Part shown: in pieces, positions 48,369 through 58,676 of the stretch
How the letters are laid out: each line of letters opens with the position of its first letter
Position numbering within the stretch: the first letter of the stretch is position 1
Assembly (NCBI RefSeq): GCF_030385785.1
Contig: NZ_JAUEDK010000005.1
Location: 1 to 64,000 of the forward strand
DNA from: Crenobacter oryzisoli
Lineage (GTDB): Bacteria; Pseudomonadota; Gammaproteobacteria; Burkholderiales; Chromobacteriaceae
Length of the DNA: 64,000 nt
Direction of reading: 5' to 3'
Made by a program: the position numbers and the translations under genes
The notes under the pieces: model-generated
The model's input: only the letters and a program-made list of their open reading frames with translations
Told to the model about the DNA's origin: nothing
The model's database searches: none

Positions 48369-49007
48369 ATGAGTTTGCGTCTTGGCGATACCGCACCGGA
48401 CTTCACTCAGGAATCCAGTGAAGGCACCATCCACTTCCACGAATGGCTCGGCGACCAGTGGGGCGTACTGTTCTCGCATCCTGCCGATTTCACCCCGGTG
48501 TGCACCACCGAACTGGGCGCCACCGCCAAGCTGAAGGACGAGTTCGCCCGTCGCAACGTCAAGGCAATCGCACTGTCGGTCGACCCGGTCGACGCCCACA
48601 AGAAGTGGATCGGCGACATCAACGAGACGCAGAACACCACAGTCAACTTCCCGATCATCGCCGACGCTGACCGCAAGGTCTCCGAGCTGTACAACCTGAT
48701 TCACCCGAACGCCAGCAGCACCCACACCGTACGCTCGGTGTTCGTGATCGACCCAGCCAAGAAGGTGCGCCTCACCATTACCTACCCGGCCAGCACCGGC
48801 CGCAACTTCAACGAGATCCTGCGCGTGATCGACTCGCTGCAGCTGACAGACCATCACAGCGTTGCCACCCCGGCCAACTGGCAGGATGGTGACGAGGTGG
48901 TGATCGTTCCGTCGCTGCAGGACGAGGCGGTAATCCGCGAGAAATTTCCGCGCGGCTACCGCGCCGTGCGCCCCTACCTGCGCCTTACCCCGCAGCCCAA
49001 CCGCTAA
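48369..49007 (+). CDS. 1-Cys peroxiredoxin (Prx6 type)
   Basis: The 212-residue thiol peroxidase has the catalytic motif HPADFTPVCTTE with Cys45. It is the only cysteine in the protein, so there is no resolving cysteine and an external thiol must regenerate it. The AhpC/TSA domain (about 5-140) is followed by a 1-cysPrx_C domain (about 160-212), as in Prx6. It removes H2O2 and organic peroxides in the cytoplasm. GGAG upstream of the ATG at 48369 supports this start. Confidence 0.94.
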   Translation: MSLRLGDTAPDFTQESSEGTIHFHEWLGDQWGVLFSHPADFTPVCTTELGATAKLKDEFARRNVKAIALSVDPVDAHKKWIGDINETQNTTVNFPIIADADRKVSELYNLIHPNASSTHTVRSVFVIDPAKKVRLTITYPASTGRNFNEILRVIDSLQLTDHHSVATPANWQDGDEVVIVPSLQDEAVIREKFPRGYRAVRPYLRLTPQPNR

Positions 49008-49058
49008 GGAGCCCTCCATCCACTGACAGGCACGCTTCTCTTCTCCTCTCGATAACCT

Positions 49059-49089
49059 TGGGCCGAACTGCGTGTTCGGCCAATTTTTT
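49059..49089 (+). terminator. Rho-independent terminator after the peroxiredoxin gene
   Basis: The stem GGCCGAAC/GTTCGGCC (49061-49068 with 49074-49081) is followed by AATTTTTT. Confidence 0.88.
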
Positions 49090-49119
49090 AGACGGCCCAG
49101 CGCCACTTAGGATCACGCC

Positions 49120-50007
49120 ATGGACCATGTCCTGACCCGACCGACCGGCGGCACCGAGGTGAGCGACGCATCGGTCATCGACGCGGCCAAGCTCGAGTAC
49201 ATCAACTGCCTGCTCGCCCGCCACGGTTTCGAAAGCACCCCGCTCATCCAGCATCCGTCGCGCATCGGCGCCCGCCACGAGGACTGGCGTTTCCGCAGTG
49301 TTTTCCAGCCGATCTTCTCGCTGCAGGACGGCCGCCTCACCCCCTATGCGCTCGAGGCGCTGGCTCGGGTAGCCGACCGTTCCGGCAGCCAGTTTCCGCC
49401 GACCCTGATGTTCGCGGCCGAGACATCCCCCAAGCGCACCGTATTCCTCGACCGACTGCTGCGCAGCCTGCACCTGCTCAATTTTCTGCGCCAACAGCCT
49501 CCGACAGGCCTGTCACTGTTCCTCAACGTCAACGCCCAGCATCTGGTCAACGTCAACGAGACCCACGGCAGCTATTTCGCCGACGTGTTGACCGAGCTGG
49601 GCGTGCCGGCCGGACGGATCTGTCTGGAGGTAGTCGAGGATGCGGTCAGCGATCCGGCACGCCTCCTAGAGGCAATCAAGAGTTATCGCCAGCTAGGCTT
49701 CCGCATCGCCCTCGACGACTTCGGCCAAGGCGCCTCCAATCTGGAGCGGGTCTGGCTGCTCGAACCCGACTACGTGAAGCTCGACAAGCGCCTGATGCGG
49801 CTGGCTCTGATGCGCCCGGACCTGCGCGACACACTGGCCCAGTTGGTGGATATTCTGCACCTGCACGGCGCACGGGTGATCAGCGAGGGCATTGAGAGCG
49901 GCCGCCAGCTCGACATCGCGCGCGAAGTCGGCTGCGACTACGCTCAGGGCTACCACCTGGCGATGCCGATCGAGACGTTGCAGTACTCCGCTACACTCGG
50001 CCACTGA
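49120..50007 (+). CDS. EAL domain cyclic-di-GMP phosphodiesterase
   Basis: The 295-residue protein is essentially one EAL domain (about 50-285) with a short N terminus and no membrane segment. Active-site motifs are kept: FQPIFSL, YALEALAR (the EAL Glu), LNVN, LEVVED, ALDDFGQGASNL (metal Asp pair), VKLDK (Lys), ISEGIES and YAQGYHLA. It is probably an active phosphodiesterase lowering c-di-GMP. No GGDEF partner is nearby. Confidence 0.9.
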   Translation: MDHVLTRPTGGTEVSDASVIDAAKLEYINCLLARHGFESTPLIQHPSRIGARHEDWRFRSVFQPIFSLQDGRLTPYALEALARVADRSGSQFPPTLMFAAETSPKRTVFLDRLLRSLHLLNFLRQQPPTGLSLFLNVNAQHLVNVNETHGSYFADVLTELGVPAGRICLEVVEDAVSDPARLLEAIKSYRQLGFRIALDDFGQGASNLERVWLLEPDYVKLDKRLMRLALMRPDLRDTLAQLVDILHLHGARVISEGIESGRQLDIAREVGCDYAQGYHLAMPIETLQYSATLGH

Positions 50008-50151
50008 CCCCAACACGCAAAACGGGCGGCGCCCCCGAAGGTACACGGCCCGTTCGTCTCATTTCCCCCTGCACGCCACCTGCACCACTGGCCACGCGCC
50101 AAGACACCCCCCCCGCCAAGGCGGGGTTTGGAAGGACGAAACGCGGAGCGC

Positions 50152-51207
50152 TTACGGTGCCGGATTCGGCCAGCGGGTGTGGATCGCTTCGATCTCGACG
50201 AGGATCTCGTCGGACAGCGTCAGCTTGATGCTGTCGAGGTTCTCCTGCAGCTGCGCCAGCGTGGTCGCGCCGATGATGTTGGTAGTGACAAACGGCCGGC
50301 TATTCACATAGGCCAGTGCCAACTGCGCCGAGCTCAGGCCGTGGCGCTGCGCCAGCGCCACGTATTCGGAGGTGGCGGCCTGCGCCTGCGGGTTGCTGTA
50401 GCGGATGAAACGTTCGAACAACGTCAGCCGCGCCCCTTCCGGACGGGCCCCCCCCAAGTACTTGCCCGACAGCACTCCCATGCCCAATGGCGAATAGGCC
50501 AGCAGGCCGACTCGGTCGCGCTGGCTGAATTCGGCCAAACCCACCTCGAAGCTCCGGTTGAGCAAACTGTACGGATTCTGGATGCTGGCTACGCGCGGCA
50601 GGCCGAGCCTCTCGGCGGCGGCGATAAAGCGCGCCAGCCCCCACGGCGTCTCATTGGACAGGCCGATGTAGCGCACCTTGCCTGCATCGATGAAGCCTTT
50701 CAGGGCGACCAGCGTCTCCTCGATCGGCACACTGTCGTCGGGGGTGTCGTCCCAGCGATACCCCAGTTGACCGAAGAAGTTGGTGCGACGGTCAGGCCAG
50801 TGCAACTGGTAGAGATCCACATAGTCGGTGCCGAGCCGCTTGAGGCTGCCATCCAGTGCCTCGGCCAAGCTCGCCTGGTCGAAATGGTTGCGGCCGCCAC
50901 GGATATGGCTAGGCCGCTGCGGGTCGTGGATCGGGCCAGTCGCCTTGGTGGCGATCAGCGCGCGCTGGCGGTTGCCAGGGGCACTGCGCAGCCAGCTGCC
51001 GACGATGCGCTCGGTCTCGCCCTGGGTTTCCGGAAGCGGCGGTACCGGATACATCTCGGCGACGTCAATCAGGTTGACGCCGTGGTCGAGCGCCAGCTCG
51101 ATCTGACGATGTGCGTCCGTCTCGCTGTTCTGCTCCCCCCAGGTCATCGTGCCGAGAGTGATCAGGCTGACCTGGAGGCCGGTCGTACCAAGCGGGCGGT
51201 ATTCCAT
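50152..51207 (-). CDS. NADP(H)-dependent aldo/keto reductase, Tas-like
   Basis: The 351-residue (beta/alpha)8 reductase has LGTTGLQVSLITLGTMTWGEQ at the start, Asp48 and Tyr53 in LIDVAEMYP, the Lys of IATKATG, and His in YQLHWPDR, making up the AKR tetrad. The VPPLPETQGETERIVG insert and overall length are typical of the Tas subfamily. The physiological substrate is unknown. Monocistronic. Confidence 0.92.
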   Translation of the reverse strand: MEYRPLGTTGLQVSLITLGTMTWGEQNSETDAHRQIELALDHGVNLIDVAEMYPVPPLPETQGETERIVGSWLRSAPGNRQRALIATKATGPIHDPQRPSHIRGGRNHFDQASLAEALDGSLKRLGTDYVDLYQLHWPDRRTNFFGQLGYRWDDTPDDSVPIEETLVALKGFIDAGKVRYIGLSNETPWGLARFIAAAERLGLPRVASIQNPYSLLNRSFEVGLAEFSQRDRVGLLAYSPLGMGVLSGKYLGGARPEGARLTLFERFIRYSNPQAQAATSEYVALAQRHGLSSAQLALAYVNSRPFVTTNIIGATTLAQLQENLDSIKLTLSDEILVEIEAIHTRWPNPAP

Positions 51208-52291
51208 TGAGTGTCCTTGTGCAATACGGCGGGAGGCGACGGCAACAGGCCGTTGCCACTTCGTTAGGGTTCACAGCACATCGCGAGCCAGCCTCAACGC
51301 CAGAAGCAGCCGCTCGACACGCTGGTGCACGTCCGGCTTGGCCGCGATAATCTGTTCGGCCAGACCGGCGGCGTGCCGGCCGTCGCAGAGATCGACTGGG
51401 CCATGCCGCCGCCACGCAGCGAAAGGTGGCGCAGTTTGATCAGGCCGTGATCGACGGTCAAGAGCGCACAATGCAGCGAACTCTCCAACTCACGGATATT
51501 GCCCGGGCAAGCATAGCCGAGCAAGGCCGTCTTTATCGCATCGCTCAGCTGTGGGTCCGTGTACCAAGGCGCTGGCCGTAGCGACCGATGAAATGGCGCG
51601 CCAACGGCAGGATGTCACCCGGATGCTCGCGCCGCACGCGGCAAGCGCAGCGTGACGAGATTGCACCGCTAGAGCAAATCAAGGTGGAAATACCCGGCCG
51701 CCACCACAGTGGTCAGATCGACGCTGGCCGCCGTACCAAGCGGACATATCGAGGTCAAGATCGAGGTCCCACGCCCCCAAGGGCATCGCCCTGACCGAGC
51801 GGCTACGCGCCCACCTAGCCAGCCCTTTTGCTACCGCTACCCCCACCACTGGCAGGTCTGCAATCTGGTGCAGCGGGACAACCGGGTCACCCTATACTCC
51901 AAGCACAGCCTTCGACCCGAATGCTCAAGCGAGTCCGCCAGGCCGGTAGTCCACCGTTCAGAAGAGTTTCTACTGAACGGCTTCAAGCTTACGAAAAAGC
52001 ACACCGATCTTTAAAACCGACGCGCATTTATAGCTGCTAACTGCCACTCATCCTCTGGACCGAATTTGGGCACGAATCATCGGAGCATAGCCAACGCATC
52101 AGCATGACTCGAGCCCAACTGGACAGCTGGCTATCTCTCCACTACAACAATCATGGGGACCCACATTAATGATAAATGTTTATATTTATTGATTAAAATC
52201 AGCGGGCGAGAACGGCATTGGCGCCGCAACACCAAGCCCGGCACGCCGTGGCAATCACACCATGACGCCGAGGGGTTTGGGAGAAAAGGCA
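51208..52291. other. Decayed accessory stretch
   Basis: It holds no intact gene. A sigma-54 activator relic occupies 51271-51790 (separate entry). From about 51790 to 52150 frames such as PFCYRYPHHWQVCNLVQRDN (plus strand) look like protein relics but I cannot name the family. A perfect 8-bp hairpin CCGTTCAG/CTGAACGG lies near 51953-51979. About 52150-52200 is strongly AT-rich. Confidence 0.45.
51271..51790 (-). pseudogene. Relic of a sigma-54-dependent transcription activator
   Basis: Reading the minus strand across frames gives the end of an AAA+ activator domain: VDLTTVVAAGYFHLDLL, a stop, then NLVTLRLPRVRREHPGDILPLARHF, and finally LLGYACPGNIRELESSLHCAL. These match the family pattern (V-x-A-G-x-F-R-x-DL-Y-Y-R-L-N, LPPLRER-x-DI-x-x-L, Y-x-WPGN-(V/I)-REL) at the C-terminal end of NtrC/AcoR-like proteins. 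The pieces are split by stops and frameshifts, and the N-terminal two thirds are missing. Confidence 0.65.
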
Positions 52292-52747
52292 ATGAAGTTG
52301 TCCAAAGCCGGGGGGCGGCCAATAGCCTTCATGCTATTGCTTGCGGCTACGCTCCATTCTATTGCGGCCCAGGCCTACGATGGTCGCAGTCCGTTCGGCA
52401 TATACGGCCGAAATGACTGGCACAGCCCCGATCGCAACTGGGACGGCAGCCCAATCACTCCAGACGTCACAAGCCCCCCCCCAGCCACTCAGATAGCTAC
52501 CGTACCGAATAACCGGCTGCGTTGCTGCCAAGCACCTACCTTCACCACAGTCATCTTGCCTGTCGGTGATGAGATTCTTGCGCAGAACCTGACAACGTCG
52601 CTCGGCAAGCCGGGCACTACAGCCTCATTATTCAGCAACCCCGCGACCAGCGATCCCGGCAATGGCACGGCACTGATCAATAGCCTGTTAGACATAACGA
52701 ACCAGACCTTGAACCTGACCCTATCCAAAGTACTGACAAGCCGTTGA
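52292..52747 (+). CDS. Orphan predicted secreted protein (151 residues)
   Basis: I do not recognise this family. It has an N-terminal signal peptide (MKLSKAGGRPIAFMLLLAATLHSIAAQAYDG, cut near 28). The mature part is rich in Pro, Thr, Asn and Ser, with two adjacent Cys (LRCCQAP) and a late SLLDITNQTLNLTLSK helix. GGGAG is 8-9 bases upstream of the ATG. Composition differs from the surroundings and it sits between relics, so recent acquisition is possible. Confidence 0.6.
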   Translation: MKLSKAGGRPIAFMLLLAATLHSIAAQAYDGRSPFGIYGRNDWHSPDRNWDGSPITPDVTSPPPATQIATVPNNRLRCCQAPTFTTVILPVGDEILAQNLTTSLGKPGTTASLFSNPATSDPGNGTALINSLLDITNQTLNLTLSKVLTSR

Positions 52748-53049
52748 GCGACACCATCTCGGCAGGCAGCAACACAGCAGGATCGTTTCGCGCACTCACT
52801 TTAATGACGTAAGGATAATTGAAGACAAAGTGCTGTGGCAGGCCTTTCCTCACGACAGGCGGGCGTTATCAGGCTTCAAAAGAGAAAAGCCATTTCGACC
52901 ACAGGACGCTACTGGCGGTAATGAGTCAGTCGGGTAATCAGAACGAGGATGGCGGGGGGAGGGCAATCGTCAGCAGTACGCCCTGGCGATCTTTAGAGGA
53001 GGCACACAGTGCGACTCATTATGCAAAAGTCACGAAAAACAAAAAAGAC
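52748..53049. other. Gap holding one possible very small gene
   Basis: No larger gene is seen. A perfect Shine-Dalgarno AGAGGAGG at about 52995 precedes a GTG-initiated frame of 23 codons at 53009-53080 (basic: KSRKTKKTIKK), overlapping the terminator of the opposite strand. Confidence 0.35.
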
Positions 53050-53078
53050 AATAAAAAAGCCGGCTAGCGCCGGCTTCT
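53050..53078 (-). terminator. Terminator after tRNA-Pro
   Basis: The stem AAGCCGGC/GCCGGCTT (53057-53064 with 53069-53076) is followed on the minus strand by a TTTTTTAT tail. Confidence 0.85.
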
Positions 53079-53107
53079 AAGTAACCTGACATTCTTAGTT
53101 GTTCGAT

Positions 53108-53184
53108 TGGTCGGGGTGAGAAGATTCGAACTTCCGACCCCCTGCACCCCATGCAGGTGCGCTACCAGGCTGCGCTACACCCCG
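53108..53184 (-). tRNA. tRNA-Pro (anticodon GGG)
   Basis: A 77-nt cloverleaf: CGGGGTG acceptor arm pairs with CACCCCG, the anticodon stem CCTGC/GCAGG encloses the loop ATGGGGT (anticodon GGG), the T loop is TTCGAAT, and CCA is encoded. It reads CCC and CCU proline codons. It follows the ihfA-merR genes on the same strand. Confidence 0.96.
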
Positions 53185-53214
53185 ACTGTCGAGCCTCGCA
53201 TTATAAACACGCGG

Positions 53215-53550
53215 CTAGGATTTGCCAATCCCGTTGTTTAATTCCGTCAGAATAGTCTCCAGCTCGCTGCGCACCTGCTGTGCGGTCAGCGTCGCACCAC
53301 CGGCCGCCTGGCCCGGGCGGCCGGCAAAACCATCGTCGTACATCAGGTCGCGCAGCTTGCGCACCATCAGCACATCACGGTGCTGGTAGTGACGGCGCAC
53401 ACCGCGCTGACGCGTGTCGCGCAGCGGCGCGAAGGTTTCTTCCCACGCGCGCAGTACGTGCGGTTTAACACCGGCCAGCTCGCTCACCTCTTCCAAGGTG
53501 AAGTAGCGCTTGGCCGGGATTGGCGGAAGTTCAGCCTTAGTCGTTGGCAT
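53215..53550 (-). CDS. MerR family transcriptional regulator
   Basis: The 111-residue protein is a short MerR-type regulator: [24 protein letters not shown] (helix-turn-helix with wing start), then [24 protein letters not shown]. It lacks an effector domain beyond a short C-terminal helix. It overlaps the ihfA end by 14 bases, an arrangement conserved in betaproteobacteria. The target is unknown. Confidence 0.88.
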   Translation of the reverse strand: MPTTKAELPPIPAKRYFTLEEVSELAGVKPHVLRAWEETFAPLRDTRQRGVRRHYQHRDVLMVRKLRDLMYDDGFAGRPGQAAGGATLTAQQVRSELETILTELNNGIGKS

Positions 53551-53833
53551 GGAATTGTTCAACCATTCCCTTGAGTTTCTGACTCGCGTGAAAGGTCACA
53601 ACGCGACGGGCGGTGATCGGGATCTCTTCCCCGGTCTTCGGGTTGCGGCCCGGGCGCTGCGGCTTGTCGCGCAACTGGAAATTGCCAAAGCCCGACAGCT
53701 TGACCGCGTCACCGGACTCCAGCGCAGTACGGATTTCTTCGAAGAACGTCTCTACCGTGTCCTTGGCTTCACGTTTGTTCAAACCCACTCGGTCGAACAA
53801 TAGATCAGCCAGCTCGGCCTTCGTCAAAGTCAT
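53537..53833 (-). CDS. ihfA: Integration host factor subunit alpha
   Basis: The 98-residue DNA-bending protein pairs with IhfB. It has the start [37 protein letters not shown], and [20 protein letters not shown] with the intercalating Pro of the beta arm. It lies downstream of pheT, its conserved location. Confidence 0.96.
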   Translation of the reverse strand: MTLTKAELADLLFDRVGLNKREAKDTVETFFEEIRTALESGDAVKLSGFGNFQLRDKPQRPGRNPKTGEEIPITARRVVTFHASQKLKGMVEQFHAND

Positions 53834-53911
53834 GATTTCCCCTTACTGCAGCAACGAAAGTAAATCAAAGCGCGCCCCCTGACAAGCAAGGGGCGGCTGG
53901 TCATGCATGGA

Positions 53912-56269
53912 TCAGGCGCGCAGCACCGCGCCCTTGGCGTTGGCGGCAGCCAACAACGCGGCGATCGCCGCCTCGACTTCCTCATCGGTCAGCGTCTTGG
54001 CGGCATCCTGCAGCTGGATGCGGAACGCCAAGCTCTTCTTGCCCTCGTCCACGCCCTTGCCGCGGTATACGTCAAAGAGGCCGATGTCGGTGACGATGGC
54101 TGGTGCGGCAGCGCGTAGCAGGGCCAGCAGCTCGCCGTAGCTCACCGCCTCATCGACCACCAGCGCCAGATCGCGGCGCACCGCCTGGAATTTCGACACC
54201 GGCTGCGCCTTGACCAGCTTGGCCGACAGCACCGCCTCGAAGTCGAGCTCGAACAGCACCGGCGCGCTCGGCAGGTCGTAGCCCTGCACCCAGCGCGGAT
54301 GCAGCTCGCCGATCACGCCAATGACCTGGCCGTCGACCAGCACCTCGGCCGAGCGGCCCGGATGCAGCGCCGGGTGACTCACCTTACGGAACTCGGCGAC
54401 GCGCGGCGCCAACAGCGCCTCGACATCGGCCTTCACGTCGTAGAAATCGACGCGCTCACCCTTCGCACCCCACTGCTCGGCAAAGCGCGGCCCCCAGGCG
54501 AGGCCACCAATGCGTTCCGGCTGGTCGAAGCCGTCGCCAGCCTTGCTGAATACGCGCGCCAGCTCGAACACGCGCACGCGCGGCTGCTTGCGATGCAGGT
54601 TGCCCACCAACACGTCGACCAAGCCGCCAATCAGCGTCGAGCGCATCACGCTCATTTGGCTTGCGATCGGGTTGATCAGACGCACCGGGTCGGAGTTGGC
54701 GGCGAAGTCAGCCTCCCACTTTTCCTCAACGAAGGCATAGGTGACCACTTCCTGGTAGTCGCGGCCGGCCAGCAGGTGGCGCGGCGCCTCGCGCGGGCGG
54801 CGCTCTTCCGGCAGCGGCAGCATGCGCATGCCGGAGCGCGGGGTGTCCGACGGGATCGCATCGTACCCGTAGACACGGGCGATTTCCTCGATCAGGTCTT
54901 CCTCGATCGCGATGTCGAAGCGGAAACTCGGCGCGCTGACGGCGAAGCCGTCGGCGGTGGCGCGATGCGGCAGACCCAGGCGAGTCAGGATGTCGGCAAT
55001 CTGTTCGGCCGACAGCACCACGCCCAACAGTTTGGCGACACGGGCGGTACGCACTGTCACTTCGCCACGCGCCGGCAGCTCACCGACGGTTTCGGTAACC
55101 GGACCGGCCTCGCCACCGCAGATATCAATCAGCAGCTGGGTGGCGCGCTCAATCGCCTCGTGCTGCAGCGCGAAGTCGACGCCGCGCTCGAAGCGGTACG
55201 ATGAGTCGGAACCGAAGCCGAGCGAGCGGGCACGGCCAGCGATCGCATCCGGCGCGAAGAAGGCGCTTTCCAGGAATACGTCGCGGGTCGCATCGGTGAC
55301 GCTACTCTCCAGGCCGCCCATGATACCGCCGATCGCCAAGGCCTTAGCGTCGTCGGCGATCACCAGCATGTCCTCGGCGAGCGCCACTTCCTTCTCGTTC
55401 AGGCAGACCAGTTTCTCATCCGGCTTGGCCATGCGCACGGTGATACCACCCTGCAGCTTGGCAAGGTCGAACGCGTGCATCGGCTGACCCAACTCGAGCA
55501 GCACATAGTTGGTGATGTCGACTGCCGCAGAGATCGAACGCAGGCCAGAGCGCTCCAGGCGACGGCGCATCCAGTCCGGCGTCGGCGCAGCGGCGTTGAT
55601 GTTCTTGATGATGCGACCCACGTAGCGACCGCAGGCTGCCGGCGCGTCAATGGCAACGGCCAGCTTGTCGTCGATCACCGGCGCGACCGGAGCGATCACC
55701 ACCGGCGACAGCGCCGCACCGGTCAGCGCAGCCACTTCGCGGGCGATGCCCTTGATCGACAGGCTGTCGGCACGGTTCGGGGTGATCTTCAGCGTAAACA
55801 GGCTGTCGTCCAGCGACAGGTAGTCGCGAATGCTCTGCCCCACCGGCGCGTCGACCGGCAACACCAGCAGGCCATCCACCTCGTCCGGCACGCCCAGCTC
55901 CTTGCCGGAACACAGCATGCCGCCCGACTCGACGCCGCGCATCTTGGTCGGCTTGATCTTGAAGTCGCCCGGCAGCACTGCCCCAGGCAGCGCGCACGGT
56001 ACTTTCAGGCCGACGGCCACGTTCGGCGCACCGCAGACGATCTGCACCAGCTCGCCGGTGCCCGCGTCGACCTTGGTCACGCGCAGGCGGTCGGCGTTCT
56101 CGTGCTTGGCGACTTCTTTCACTTCGGCAACCACCACGCCGGTAAACGCCGGCGCGGCCGCTTCGGCCTCTTCCACTTCCAGACCCGCCATCGTCAGCAG
56201 GTAGGACAGCGCGTCGCTGTCGATCGATGGATTAACCCAGCTTCTCAACCACTGTTCAGAAAATTGCAT
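53912..56269 (-). CDS. pheT: Phenylalanine--tRNA ligase beta subunit
   Basis: The 785-residue subunit of the alpha2-beta2 synthetase has an N-terminal tRNA-binding EMAP-like fold (about 40-150; ADRLRVTKVDAGTGE), the B3/B4 editing region (about 210-400), B5, and a C-terminal ferredoxin-fold anticodon-binding domain (SKFQAVRRDLALVVDEAVSYGELL, about 690-785). It lies 20 bases after pheS. Confidence 0.97.
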   Translation of the reverse strand: MQFSEQWLRSWVNPSIDSDALSYLLTMAGLEVEEAEAAAPAFTGVVVAEVKEVAKHENADRLRVTKVDAGTGELVQIVCGAPNVAVGLKVPCALPGAVLPGDFKIKPTKMRGVESGGMLCSGKELGVPDEVDGLLVLPVDAPVGQSIRDYLSLDDSLFTLKITPNRADSLSIKGIAREVAALTGAALSPVVIAPVAPVIDDKLAVAIDAPAACGRYVGRIIKNINAAAPTPDWMRRRLERSGLRSISAAVDITNYVLLELGQPMHAFDLAKLQGGITVRMAKPDEKLVCLNEKEVALAEDMLVIADDAKALAIGGIMGGLESSVTDATRDVFLESAFFAPDAIAGRARSLGFGSDSSYRFERGVDFALQHEAIERATQLLIDICGGEAGPVTETVGELPARGEVTVRTARVAKLLGVVLSAEQIADILTRLGLPHRATADGFAVSAPSFRFDIAIEEDLIEEIARVYGYDAIPSDTPRSGMRMLPLPEERRPREAPRHLLAGRDYQEVVTYAFVEEKWEADFAANSDPVRLINPIASQMSVMRSTLIGGLVDVLVGNLHRKQPRVRVFELARVFSKAGDGFDQPERIGGLAWGPRFAEQWGAKGERVDFYDVKADVEALLAPRVAEFRKVSHPALHPGRSAEVLVDGQVIGVIGELHPRWVQGYDLPSAPVLFELDFEAVLSAKLVKAQPVSKFQAVRRDLALVVDEAVSYGELLALLRAAAPAIVTDIGLFDVYRGKGVDEGKKSLAFRIQLQDAAKTLTDEEVEAAIAALLAAANAKGAVLRA

Positions 56270-56289
56270 TGTTCTTTACCCTGCCGCGC

Positions 56290-57342
<1,053 letters not shown>

Positions 57343-57355
57343 TCAGGGTCAAACC

Positions 57356-57388
57356 AAAAAAAAGGGAGGCGACAAGGCCTCCCTTTTT
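57356..57388 (-). terminator. Terminator or attenuator between rplT and pheS
   Basis: A 10-bp stem (57361-57370 with 57377-57386) is followed on the minus strand by a run of T. In enterobacteria pheST is controlled by attenuation here; no Phe-rich leader peptide was found. Confidence 0.85.
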
Positions 57389-57400
57389 AATTTCCAGCGA

Positions 57401-57757
57401 TTAGGCGAGGCTTGCTTTGGCTTTTTCCACGATTTGGGCAAAAGCCGGCTTGTCGAACACTGCCATGTCAGCCAGGACCTTACGGTCGAGTTCAATCGCG
57501 GCTTTCTTCAGGCCGTTCATGAACTTGCTGTAGCTCAGACCGCACTCGCGAGCCGCCGCGTTGATACGGGCAATCCACAGTTGACGGAACTGACGCTTGC
57601 GCTGACGACGGTCGCGGTAAGCGTATTGACCCGCCTTCATCACCGCCTGTTTGGCGATGCGATAGACGTTCTTGCGACGGCCGCGATAGCCTTTCGCCAG
57701 GGCCAGGACTTTCTTGTGACGAGCGCGAGCGGTTACACCGCGTTTAACACGTGGCAT
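57401..57757 (-). CDS. rplT: 50S ribosomal protein L20
   Basis: The 118-residue protein has the usual start [28 protein letters not shown] and conserved [22 protein letters not shown]. It binds 23S rRNA early in large-subunit assembly and represses its own operon in other bacteria. It is 11 bases after rpmI. Confidence 0.98.
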   Translation of the reverse strand: MPRVKRGVTARARHKKVLALAKGYRGRRKNVYRIAKQAVMKAGQYAYRDRRQRKRQFRQLWIARINAAARECGLSYSKFMNGLKKAAIELDRKVLADMAVFDKPAFAQIVEKAKASLA

Positions 57758-57768
57758 TGTTTAACTCC

Positions 57769-57966
57769 TTAAGCGTAGGGCAGCATTTTAGCGACAGACG
57801 CCATATCGCAAGCACGTACCATGGTGGTACCGCGCAGCTGGCGTTTGGTCTTGGTGGTCTTCTTGGTCAGAATGTGACGTTTGAAGGCGAACGAACGCTT
57901 CACACCACCATTGCCCAACACTTTCAAGCGTTTTTTCGCGCTCGACTTGGTTTTCATCTTCGGCAT
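57769..57966 (-). CDS. rpmI: 50S ribosomal protein L35
   Basis: The 65-residue protein has [20 protein letters not shown] and [23 protein letters not shown] precedes the ATG at 57966, ruling out longer in-frame starts. It lies between infC and rplT in the conserved order. Confidence 0.98.
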   Translation of the reverse strand: MPKMKTKSSAKKRLKVLGNGGVKRSFAFKRHILTKKTTKTKRQLRGTTMVRACDMASVAKMLPYA

Positions 57967-58118
57967 GGAAAAGCTCCTGCAGAATTTTCTTAGATTCGGC
58001 GCTGGGTGATCTTGCGATACTTGAAACCCATGCACCACGCTTTTCGCCGCCCGAATCGGGCAGCACAAAATCAACACGGCAGGTCACCCTGCCGTGCCAA
58101 GTCGATGATTATACCCGA
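57967..58118 (-). promoter_or_regulatory. infC-rpmI intergenic leader
   Basis: A 9-bp stem with a 4-base loop at 58075-58096 (CACGGCAGG/CCTGCCGTG) is followed on the minus strand by TTGATTTT; a weaker stem surrounds 58049-58061. In E. coli and relatives L20 binds RNA in this region to repress rpmI-rplT. These structures are candidates for the same control or for partial termination. Confidence 0.5.
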
Positions 58119-58637
58119 TTATTTCTTCTTCGGGGCAACCATCATTACCATCTGACGACCTTCCAGGCGCGGGAACTGCTCGACCGTGCCGATCTCGGCC
58201 AAGTCGGCCTCGACACGCTTGAGCAGCGCCAGGCCGATGTCCTGGTGAGCCATCTCACGACCGCGGAAGCGCAGCGTGATCTTGGCCTTATCGCCGTCGG
58301 TCAGGAAGCGGACCAGATTGCGCATCTTGACGTTGTAGTCGCCATCGTCAGTGCCCGGACGGAATTTCACTTCCTTGATCTGGATCTGCTTCTGCTTCTG
58401 CTTGGCTTCGTGCTTTTTCTTGGACGTTTCGTACTTAAACTTGCCGTAGTCCATCAGCTTGGCCACCGGAGGCTGCGCGGTCGGGGAAATCTCCACCAGA
58501 TCGACATCCTTCTCTTCGGCCAACGCCATTGCTTCACGCAGACTCACGATACCGAGCTGCTCGCCTTCTGTGCCTACCAGACGGAGTTCGCGGGCGGTAA
58601 TTTCGCCGTTGATCCGTGCTTCGCGTTCCTGAGCTAT
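58119..58637 (-). CDS. infC: Translation initiation factor IF-3 with ATA start codon
   Basis: The 172-residue factor keeps ribosomal subunits apart and proofreads initiation. It has [34 protein letters not shown] and [16 protein letters not shown]. There is no ATG, GTG or TTG at proper distance: AGGAG is 8 bases before ATA (58637), while TTG at 58643 is only 2 bases from it. IF-3 genes use rare starts (AUU in E. coli) so that IF-3 represses its own translation; ATA here fits. Terminal residues match homologues. Confidence 0.9.
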   Translation of the reverse strand: MAQEREARINGEITARELRLVGTEGEQLGIVSLREAMALAEEKDVDLVEISPTAQPPVAKLMDYGKFKYETSKKKHEAKQKQKQIQIKEVKFRPGTDDGDYNVKMRNLVRFLTDGDKAKITLRFRGREMAHQDIGLALLKRVEADLAEIGTVEQFPRLEGRQMVMMVAPKKK

Positions 58638-58676
58638 AGCCAAATCTCCTATTACTTATTCATCAAGCCTGCCGCC

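Noticed and set aside
51790-52150. Transposase fragment suggested by the frame ending in SWLSLHYNNHG
   Set aside because: The match to integrase-type transposase ends is too short and lacks catalytic residues; described only as an unnamed relic.
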